Below, piece by piece: positions 6,851-11,758 of a DNA stretch of 11,758 nucleotides (its first letter is position 1; every line of letters begins with the position of its first letter). The notes under the pieces were generated by a model. It searched no databases and was not told the origin of the DNA. It saw only the letters and a program-made list of their open reading frames with translations. The DNA is from Gammaproteobacteria bacterium. Its GTDB lineage: Bacteria; Pseudomonadota; Gammaproteobacteria; Eutrophobiales; Eutrophobiaceae. Location: positions 4,175-15,932 of the forward strand of contig JAAXHV010000280.1 in the NCBI GenBank assembly GCA_012270695.1, written 5' to 3'. The position numbers and the translations under genes are program-made.

Positions 6851-7576
6851 CTACATCTTGAACTCGAAACCCAGGTAAACGTCTCTCACGGTTTCATTGG
6901 CAAGGATTTCATCCGGTGTTCCCTCGGCAAGGATCCTGCCTTCATTGACAATATAAACCCGATCGCAGGAACCCAGCGCCTCCCAGACATTGTGATCGGT
7001 AATCAGGATGCCTATGCCCTTTTCCCGCAGGTAGCCGGTTATTCGCTGAATATCGTTTATGGAGATGGGGTCAATACCGGCAAACGGCTCGTCAAGCAAC
7101 AGGAATTGCGGCTCGGTAGCCAGGGCCCTGGCGATCTCTACGCGCCGGCGCTCGCCACCGGAAAGGCTCATGCCCAGGCTGTCACGCAGGTGGGACACAT
7201 GAAACTCGTGTAACAGCGCCTCGGTCCGCCGTTTGGCCTCAGCCTTGCTCATGTTTTTGCGTAACTCCAGGACTGCCAGGATATTTTCTTCCACGGTGAG
7301 TCTGCGAAAGATAGATGACTCCTGGGGCAGGTAGCCCAATCCCAGGCGCGCCCGTTTTTCCATCGGTAACAAGCTGATATCCTTGTCATCAAGGTATATA
7401 TCACCCTTGTCACAGGGGATCAGACCGACGATCATGTGAAAACTGGTTGTTTTGCCCGCCCCGTTAGGACCTAACAGCCCAACGATTTCACTGCTGTTGA
7501 TAGTCAGGCTGATATCGCTCACCACTTGTCGCGAACGAAATGATTTGGATATGGCCTGGACGGATAAAACACTCAT
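6851..7576 (-). CDS. lptB: LPS export ABC transporter ATP-binding protein LptB
   Basis: LptB is the cytoplasmic ATPase that, with LptF and LptG, pulls lipopolysaccharide from the inner membrane and pushes it along the LptC-LptA bridge. It has 241 residues, the same as E. coli. All ATPase motifs are intact: Walker A GPNGAGKTT (36-44), Q-loop Q85, signature LSGGE (138-142), Walker B FLLLDEP (158-164) with catalytic E163, and switch histidine H195, at the same numbers as E. coli LptB. The C-terminal region ends VRDVYLGFEFKM, as expected for the family. It follows lptA after 19 nt, a gap bridged by a seven-codon mini-ORF, and precedes rpoN by 88 nt. The lptF and lptG genes are elsewhere, as usual. 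Confidence 0.97.
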   Translation of the reverse strand: MSVLSVQAISKSFRSRQVVSDISLTINSSEIVGLLGPNGAGKTTSFHMIVGLIPCDKGDIYLDDKDISLLPMEKRARLGLGYLPQESSIFRRLTVEENILAVLELRKNMSKAEAKRRTEALLHEFHVSHLRDSLGMSLSGGERRRVEIARALATEPQFLLLDEPFAGIDPISINDIQRITGYLREKGIGILITDHNVWEALGSCDRVYIVNEGRILAEGTPDEILANETVRDVYLGFEFKM

Positions 7577-7596
7577 GCTATCTTGTTGGAGGACAT
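7573..7596 (-). other. Seven-codon mini-ORF bridging lptA and lptB
   Basis: The lptA stop reads TAATG, and the ATG within it (7596-7594) opens a seven-codon frame (Met-Ser-Ser-Asn-Lys-Ile-Ala) whose TGA (7575-7573) overlaps the lptB ATG. A ribosome could move from lptA to lptB through two overlapping stop-start junctions. lptB lacks a strong Shine-Dalgarno, which fits, but the frame may be chance. Confidence 0.25.
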
Positions 7597-8159
7597 TACG
7601 ATCCGTTTTCCTTTTTCCTCTTGAGGATCAGCTTCACCCGGCCCTTTTTAGCGGATGCGGGCGTTGCCTGCGAAGTTTCACCCTCGGGACGACTCCAGGC
7701 CTTCACCCGACTGAGTTCCGTATTGTACTCTATCCTTTGCCCGACCAGCGTCGAGGTATCCTGTTTAACCCAGGCATCCCGAATTAAGACGACCAGGTTT
7801 TTCAGCTCATAGTATTCCATTCTCATGGCTCTCGCCTGGTCGTGCACGGTCTTGTCGTTCGGCAATTGTTTATATGTGGCGGGGTTGCCTTCAATGATCA
7901 GGTGGTCCAGTTCATCCCCTTCCTTACTGTAAACTGTCATCACATCGCCCGTCATGTGTATTGAACCCTGTCTGACGATTACATTCCCCCGGTAGATGCT
8001 GACATTATTCAGTTCATCAAGTTCCGCTTCGTCAGCTTCGACTTCTATTGGCTGGTCTTTGTCCGACGACAACGGGTATGCCGTGAGGCATCCCAGCAGG
8101 CAGAGCAACCCGACCACGGCGTTAACTGCGCGGCGTGGCGTTAATGGTAGTTCTTTCAT
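7596..8159 (-). CDS. lptA: Lipopolysaccharide periplasmic transport protein LptA
   Basis: LptA forms the periplasmic bridge along which lipopolysaccharide slides from LptC to LptD. The 187 residues begin with a basic start and hydrophobic signal segment (about 11-28), followed by an OstA-like beta-jellyroll domain (about 36-155), with typical PIEVEADEAELDELNN (37-52), YRGNVIVRQG and YYELKNLVVL segments. The tail is lysine- and arginine-rich (last 17 residues), as I recall for other LptA proteins. The signal segment contains LLGC (21-24), which loosely resembles a lipobox. The start lies inside lptC: the genes overlap by 38 bases, comparable to the lptC-lptA overlap in E. coli, and points to coupled translation. 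The length agrees with the family (185 in E. coli). Confidence 0.95.
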   Translation of the reverse strand: MKELPLTPRRAVNAVVGLLCLLGCLTAYPLSSDKDQPIEVEADEAELDELNNVSIYRGNVIVRQGSIHMTGDVMTVYSKEGDELDHLIIEGNPATYKQLPNDKTVHDQARAMRMEYYELKNLVVLIRDAWVKQDTSTLVGQRIEYNTELSRVKAWSRPEGETSQATPASAKKGRVKLILKRKKENGS

Positions 8160-8691
8160 GTTTGATCACTTCCAATCGACTCTCGGGTAAGTATGCGCGC
8201 ATGCCCATTCCCGTAATTACGGCATTGTTGGTAACAATGGTTGCATGGCGGTCCGTTTCTGCATATTCGTCTTCCAGCGACACCTTGACGTGGGATGTGC
8301 TGACTTCCAGCGTTGGGCTGCCCGTATCATCGTATTCCCACATTTTAACTATACCGTACAACAGAATAGTATCATCATCTCCCTCCAAGCGACCTTTTTC
8401 CGCGTTTATATACAAAGGAAGTTTATCTTCCCGGAAAATTTCCATACGGGGCATGACCAACTCGGTGCTGCCGTTATAGGGATAATGCGCCATATAATCC
8501 GCCGACAGCTTATTCTTCGGTTTGCCCTCCTCGTTCATTGTCAGGGTGGTAAAGTCCTCCATATAATAATCCGGGGCACGCGCATCGGACCGAAGGCCGC
8601 TGCCGGGGTCCTCGGACAACCATTGCAATAACCACGCACTGCCGGCGGCTGCGCCAATCAGTAATGCGAGGATGAACAGCCGTTGAACCAT
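8122..8691 (-). CDS. lptC: LPS export ABC transporter periplasmic protein LptC
   Basis: LptC is anchored in the inner membrane beside LptB2FG and hands lipopolysaccharide to LptA. The 189 residues (191 in E. coli) show one N-terminal membrane segment (about 4-24) and a periplasmic LptC/DUF1239 fold, with the usual YYMEDFTTLTMNEEGKPKNK block (42-61), MAHYPYNGSTEL, and the strand ADYMAHY repeated in style by INAEKGRLEGD. It starts 5 nt after the kdsD stop and overlaps lptA by 38 bases. In enteric bacteria kdsC lies between kdsD and lptC; here it is absent. Sequence conservation is weak in this family, so position and membrane anchor support the call as much as motifs do. Confidence 0.93.
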   Translation of the reverse strand: MVQRLFILALLIGAAAGSAWLLQWLSEDPGSGLRSDARAPDYYMEDFTTLTMNEEGKPKNKLSADYMAHYPYNGSTELVMPRMEIFREDKLPLYINAEKGRLEGDDDTILLYGIVKMWEYDDTGSPTLEVSTSHVKVSLEDEYAETDRHATIVTNNAVITGMGMRAYLPESRLEVIKHERTTINATPRS

Positions 8692-8696
8692 GACGG

Positions 8697-9689
8697 TCAG
8701 ACCGCTTGTGCGCGCAGAAGGTCGTGCATGTTCAGAACGCCAATTAATTGCCGGTCCTGGTCCAGCACCAGCAAGGCATTAATTCTGTATTCTTCCATCA
8801 TCCGCAAAGCTTCGGCCGCCAGGCAGGTCGCGGCAATGGTCTTGCCATTTTTTGTCATAACCTCCCCGGTAGTAGTGGTATGTACGTCGAATCCGGCATC
8901 CAGGGTCCTGCGCAGGTCACCATCAGTGAATACGCCTGATACTTCACCGCGTTCATCAAGCACCGCAGTCATGCCCAGTCCTTTTGCGCTCATCTCCAGT
9001 AATGTCCGACTCAATATGGTCTTCTCCTCCACCCGGGGAATTTCATCGCCGGTATGCATGATATCTCTCACGCTTAACAACCGCCTTCCCAGTGACCCGC
9101 CGGGATGGGAGCGGGCAAAATCCTCTGCATTGAACCCCCGGGCCTCAAGCAGGGCGACGGCAAGGGCATCTCCCAGAACCAGGCTGGCCGTGGTGCTGGC
9201 AGTTGGCGCCAGGCCCAACGGACAGGCTTCCCTGGCGACACTGACGTCCAGGCAGACCGTGGCGGCCTTCCCCAGCGTGGATGCAAGATTGCCCGTCAGC
9301 GCGATAAGCGGGATATCCAGGCGTTTTATCACCGGCAACAAGGTAATGATCTCGCCGGTCTCACCGGAATTGGATAAAGCTATGACCACGTCATCCCGGG
9401 TAATCATACCCAGGTCACCATGCCCGGCTTCGCCTGGATGAACAAAAAAAGATGGAGTGCCTGTGCTCGCCAGGGTGGCTGCAATCTTGTGGGCGATATG
9501 GCCCGACTTCCCCATACCCAGGACCACAACCCTGCCCCTGCATTCCAGGACCAGTTGGCAGGCGCTGACAAAATGGCTGTCAATGCGGTGTTCCAGGTTA
9601 CCGACTGCTTGTCGCTCCGTTTCGATGACTGCACGGGCCGCGCGCATGAGTTTTCCCGGGTCTGTATGGTTTTCGGGACTACCCGGCAT
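8697..9689 (-). CDS. kdsD: Arabinose-5-phosphate isomerase KdsD
   Basis: KdsD interconverts ribulose-5-phosphate and arabinose-5-phosphate, the first step toward Kdo, the inner sugar of lipopolysaccharide. From the ATG at 9689 it has 330 residues (328 in E. coli). It has an N-terminal SIS sugar-phosphate domain with GMGKSGHIAHKIAATLASTG, FFVHPGEAGHGDLGM, SNSGETGEI and SHPGGSLGRRLL (the histidine at 195), then two CBS domains (about 208-330) with FTDGDLRRTLDAG and LNMHDLLRA. Start choice is uncertain. The frame opens at GTG 9734, which has no ribosome site and would translate through a strong inverted repeat. ATG 9689 is preferred by comparison with E. coli; a further ATG at 9647 is also possible. 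It leads the LPS genes and follows the antiporter gene, as in E. coli. Confidence 0.94.
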   Translation of the reverse strand: MPGSPENHTDPGKLMRAARAVIETERQAVGNLEHRIDSHFVSACQLVLECRGRVVVLGMGKSGHIAHKIAATLASTGTPSFFVHPGEAGHGDLGMITRDDVVIALSNSGETGEIITLLPVIKRLDIPLIALTGNLASTLGKAATVCLDVSVAREACPLGLAPTASTTASLVLGDALAVALLEARGFNAEDFARSHPGGSLGRRLLSVRDIMHTGDEIPRVEEKTILSRTLLEMSAKGLGMTAVLDERGEVSGVFTDGDLRRTLDAGFDVHTTTTGEVMTKNGKTIAATCLAAEALRMMEEYRINALLVLDQDRQLIGVLNMHDLLRAQAV

Positions 9690-9704
9690 AAACCACCATG
9701 TCCT

Positions 9705-9731
9705 GTCCTGCAGGCGGTGTTCCTGCAGGAC
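9705..9731. repeat. Perfect 10-bp inverted repeat in the kdsD leader
   Basis: GTCCTGCAGG (9705-9714) and CCTGCAGGAC (9722-9731) are exact reverse complements separated by seven bases. Each arm contains the self-complementary octamer CCTGCAGG, so the two arms also form a 9-base direct repeat at a 15-base step. In RNA this would be a strong hairpin about 15 bases before the preferred kdsD start. No T tract follows on either strand, so it is not a standard terminator. A regulator site or an mRNA hairpin are both possible. Confidence 0.75.
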
Positions 9732-9738
9732 CACTTGT

Positions 9739-9744
9739 TGTCAA
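9739..9744 (-). promoter_or_regulatory. Isolated consensus -35 box (TTGACA) upstream of kdsD
   Basis: The minus strand carries an exact TTGACA at 9744-9739, in the 101-base gap between the antiporter gene and kdsD. At the usual 16-18 base spacing no -10-like hexamer is found, because that stretch is occupied by the inverted repeat. It may be a chance hexamer or part of an activator-dependent promoter for kdsD and the LPS genes. Confidence 0.2.
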
Positions 9745-9790
9745 TGAGCTATCAGGATCTGACACGTTTTTCTCCCGGCCCTGAGCCGGC

Positions 9791-10735
9791 TTACCCTTGA
9801 AACAGCCAGTACTGGTAAGCGACAAAGCACAACAGCAACACGACGCCTCCCATGCGGTTGAACCTGTTTTTACTGGAATAAAACACCATGTATACCATCA
9901 ACAGGGTTAAGCCCGCCATAACCGGAAAATCCCGCAGCAAGACCTCCTTGCCGAAGGTATCCGGATAAATAATACACGGAATGCCTAATACCATCAGCAT
10001 ATTAAACATATTGGAACCAATCACGTTGCCTATGGCGAGATCCATTTCTTTCTTGGCGACGCTCATGAGGGAAGCGGCAAGTTCCGGCAAGCTGGTCCCG
10101 ACCGCAACGATAGTCAAACCGATCACCAGGTCATCAACGCCAATCTCCCTGGCAATATAGACCGCGCCGCGCACCAGTAGTTCAGCGCCGGCCAATAGAA
10201 CCAGCAACCCGACAACCATCAAAATGATCGATTTCGAGAGAACCGGGGACTGTTTCGTTTCTCCTTCGCCTTGCACAGGATTGGCGGCTTGTCTTGTCTG
10301 TCTGACAATCCATGTCAGCATCAACCCCAGCGCAGCCAATAACAACAGGCCGTCGCCGCGTCCCAGATGCAGGTCGAGCATCACCAGCAAGGCAATCAGC
10401 ATGGCCATGCACATCAGAAAAAACTCACGGCGCAGGGTCTGTGACTGAACCAGCAGGGGTGAAAACAGCGCGGTCGCTCCCAGCACCAGACCGATGTTGG
10501 CGATATTGGAACCCAGGGCATTGCCGATGGCGATACGGGTTTTTTCATCCCACGCGGCAACGCCCCCCACAAAAACTTCCGGCATCGATGTTGCTATACC
10601 GACTATGATCAAACCGATGACCAGCGGCGGCACCCCCAGCGCGCGGGCGGTCCCGGCCGCGCCTGATACAAACCGGTCTGCCCCCAGCACCAGCAGAACC
10701 AGGCCGCCAAGTGCTGCTATTATCGCCAGCCACAT
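9791..10735 (-). CDS. yrbG: CaCA-family calcium/sodium antiporter, YrbG-like
   Basis: Members of this family exchange calcium or related cations for sodium or protons across the inner membrane; the substrate in bacteria such as E. coli remains unsettled. The 314 residues form two inverted halves of about five membrane segments each. The two alpha repeats that line the ion path are plain: GIATSMPE with GNALGSNIANIGLVLG (46-86, E53) and AVGTSLPE with GNVIGSNMFNMLMVLG (211-251, E218). A hydrophilic loop (about 145-168) joins the halves. The first gene of the minus-strand run, it lies 101 nt before kdsD, the same neighbour as in E. coli. The ATG at 10735 has a GGA-type ribosome site (AACGGAAT). 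Confidence 0.93.
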   Translation of the reverse strand: MWLAIIAALGGLVLLVLGADRFVSGAAGTARALGVPPLVIGLIIVGIATSMPEVFVGGVAAWDEKTRIAIGNALGSNIANIGLVLGATALFSPLLVQSQTLRREFFLMCMAMLIALLVMLDLHLGRGDGLLLLAALGLMLTWIVRQTRQAANPVQGEGETKQSPVLSKSIILMVVGLLVLLAGAELLVRGAVYIAREIGVDDLVIGLTIVAVGTSLPELAASLMSVAKKEMDLAIGNVIGSNMFNMLMVLGIPCIIYPDTFGKEVLLRDFPVMAGLTLLMVYMVFYSSKNRFNRMGGVVLLLCFVAYQYWLFQG

Positions 10736-10873
10736 ATTCCGTTACCTGTAATCCGGATGATCTTCCCGGGTCAGACTTTGCCCGCGTGCCGTCTTCCCGC
10801 GCCGCCCCTGCCTTCCTTCGGCTTCGTACAGAGGATACAATACCGCCTCCGATACCTGATTTGAGTAGATAAA
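10736..10873. promoter_or_regulatory. Divergent intergenic region between the antiporter and SMR genes
   Basis: This 138-base gap must hold the promoters of both divergent units. On the plus strand TACAAT (10836-10841) matches five of six -10 positions and lies 32 bases before the SMR start, but the -35 region (TTCCTT, 10813-10818) is poor. I find no convincing promoter for the antiporter on the minus strand. The middle (10770-10830) is notably richer in G and C. No terminator or long inverted repeat was found. Confidence 0.35.
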
Positions 10874-11209
10874 ATGCTTCACTGGTTCTTTCTTGCCGCA
10901 GCAATTCTGTTAGAGGTTGCAGGGACCATGTCCATGAAACTGTCTGATGGGTTTACCAGGCTGATCCCCTCGATCATGCTGTTTGTATTTTATGCCGCGT
11001 CATTTACGGCGCTGACTTTTTCCCTGAAAAAGATCGATCTCAGCATAGCCTACACGGTTTGGGCAGGCGTGGGAACCGCCCTGGTTGTCCTGGTAGGCAT
11101 ACTCTATTTTCGCGAGCCGATTACGATCATGAAATCCGTCAGTATCTGCCTGATCATTATGGGTGTTGTAGGTTTGCACCTGGATAAGACAGCTCCCTTG
11201 GCCGGATAG
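10874..11209 (+). CDS. Small multidrug resistance (SMR) family efflux transporter, EmrE-like
   Basis: SMR proteins are four-helix inner-membrane dimers that swap protons for cationic compounds such as quaternary ammonium ions. The 111 residues (EmrE has 110) show four hydrophobic segments. They align with EmrE from memory without gaps: the proton- and drug-binding E14 (ILLEVAGT), GFTRL at 26-30, Y40, Y60, W63, G65 and G67 (AYTVWAGVG, 59-67) and G97 are all kept. EmrE G90 appears as S90 here. The WAGVG and GFTRL patterns favour the drug-exporting subgroup rather than the guanidinium-exporting Gdx/SugE one, though substrate cannot be told from sequence. It starts at ATG 10874 with a weak ribosome site. 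The murU-like gene begins 15 nt after it, suggesting one transcript. Confidence 0.92.
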   Translation: MLHWFFLAAAILLEVAGTMSMKLSDGFTRLIPSIMLFVFYAASFTALTFSLKKIDLSIAYTVWAGVGTALVVLVGILYFREPITIMKSVSICLIIMGVVGLHLDKTAPLAG

Positions 11210-11224
11210 TAGCGAAAACAGCAG

Positions 11225-11758
11225 ATGCGGGCAATGATACTGGCGGCGGGACGAGGCGAACGGATGCGCCCCCTGACCGATAAGCTGCCCAAGCCCCTGT
11301 TGTCTGTAGCGGGTAAACCGTTGTTGCAATATCATGTGGAAGCCCTGGCACGAGCCGGTTTTTCCGAACTGGTGGTCAACCATGCCCGCTTCGGCGACCA
11401 GATTGAGGCATTCCTTAGTGACGGCGCTGCATTCGGAGTGAAGATCCGTTATTCTGCTGAAGGCGATAATCCCCTGGGCACCGGTGGCGGTATTAAACAG
11501 GCGCTGCCCCTGTTGGGTAATGACCCGTTCCTGGTCATCAATGGCGACGTATGGACCGATTATCCTCTGGATACGCTGCCAACGACACTCCCCGGCCAGG
11601 CCCATCTGGTCCTGGTCCCCAATCCGGCGCACCATCAGGACGGGGATTTTGTCCTTGAAAGTGATGAGGTCTTATGCTCCGGTCAGCCCAGGTTTACTTT
11701 CAGCGGTATCGGTGTCTACCGGCCCGGGTTGTTCCAATCAACACCGGAGCAAATATTC
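11225..11758 (+). CDS. murU: N-acetylmuramate-1-phosphate uridylyltransferase MurU, partial
   Basis: MurU transfers UMP to MurNAc-1-phosphate, letting cells rebuild UDP-MurNAc from recycled wall sugars and bypass fosfomycin-sensitive synthesis. The window holds the first 178 codons from ATG 11225; roughly 45 more are expected beyond the edge. The nucleotidyltransferase signature is clear: LAAGRGERMRPLTDKLPKPL (6-25) with catalytic R14 and K23, the GTGGGI loop (85-90), and the metal-binding NGDVW (106-110, D108). NPAHHQDGDF (133-142) and FTFSGIGVYRP (157-167) closely resemble Pseudomonas MurU as I remember it, which favours MurU over glucose-1-phosphate or mannose-1-phosphate enzymes of the same fold. 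Its usual upstream partner amgK is not here; an SMR transporter gene is in that place. Confidence 0.88.
   Translation, partial: MRAMILAAGRGERMRPLTDKLPKPLLSVAGKPLLQYHVEALARAGFSELVVNHARFGDQIEAFLSDGAAFGVKIRYSAEGDNPLGTGGGIKQALPLLGNDPFLVINGDVWTDYPLDTLPTTLPGQAHLVLVPNPAHHQDGDFVLESDEVLCSGQPRFTFSGIGVYRPGLFQSTPEQIF

Noticed and set aside
8683..9441. 252-codon open frame on the plus strand opposite kdsD
   Set aside because: It is serine- and arginine-rich shadow translation of the kdsD antisense strand with no family resemblance; kdsD is certain.
9690..9734. Upstream GTG start for kdsD at 9734
   Set aside because: No ribosome site, N-terminal extension unlike the family, and it would place the strong inverted repeat inside the coding region; kept only as a less likely alternative.
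10545..10904. 119-codon minus-strand frame spanning the antiporter start and the divergent gap
   Set aside because: It overlaps the antiporter gene in another frame and runs into the SMR gene start; its composition is typical of GC-rich noise.
11000..11635. 211-codon open frame on the minus strand across the SMR and murU genes
   Set aside because: It is antisense to two well-supported genes with intact motifs, shows no recognisable domain and crosses their junction. It is a shadow frame.
1..11758. Mobile element, phage, CRISPR, toxin-antitoxin or defence system
   Set aside because: Every sizeable stretch is explained by conserved housekeeping genes; no transposase, integrase, terminal repeats, regular repeat-spacer array or unknown accessory gene cluster was found.

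Overview
The window is an ordinary, densely packed chromosomal core region of a non-enteric gammaproteobacterium. The evidence is the lptC-lptA-lptB-rpoN-hpf-ptsN order, a DUF2782 gene divergent from polA, a YrbG-type antiporter ahead of kdsD, and a MurU-like cell-wall recycling enzyme of the Pseudomonas kind. I see no transposase, integrase, phage gene, CRISPR array, tRNA or rRNA. No gap between genes exceeds 138 bases.

Layout. Bases 1-488 (minus) hold the start of polA, cut by the window edge. Bases 605-949 (plus) encode a small secreted DUF2782 protein. A long minus-strand run then extends, in transcription order, from 10735 down to 1035: CaCA antiporter, kdsD, lptC, lptA, lptB, rpoN, hpf, ptsN, ptsH, ptsI, mgtE. 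It ends at a likely Rho-independent terminator at 965-1015. The largest gaps in the run lie before kdsD (101 nt), rpoN (88 nt) and hpf (129 nt). At the right end, divergent from the antiporter, a small multidrug resistance transporter (10874-11209) is followed after 15 nt by a murU-like nucleotidyltransferase that runs off the window.

How the genes work together. KdsD makes the arabinose-5-phosphate needed for Kdo, and LptC, LptA and LptB are parts of the machine that carries lipopolysaccharide to the outer membrane. RpoN is sigma-54. Hpf dimerises resting ribosomes. PtsN, PtsH and PtsI form a complete phosphate relay (PEP to EI to HPr to EIIA-Ntr) with no sugar permease in view. MgtE, a CBS-gated magnesium channel, starts 3 nt after ptsI ends, which suggests co-expression of the relay and magnesium uptake.

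No wholly new system is visible. Points worth a second look are a sigma-54-like element between rpoN and hpf, a perfect 10-bp inverted repeat before kdsD, the absence of kdsC and rapZ from their usual places, a nine-A run just after the GTG start of ptsH, and the SMR-murU pairing.
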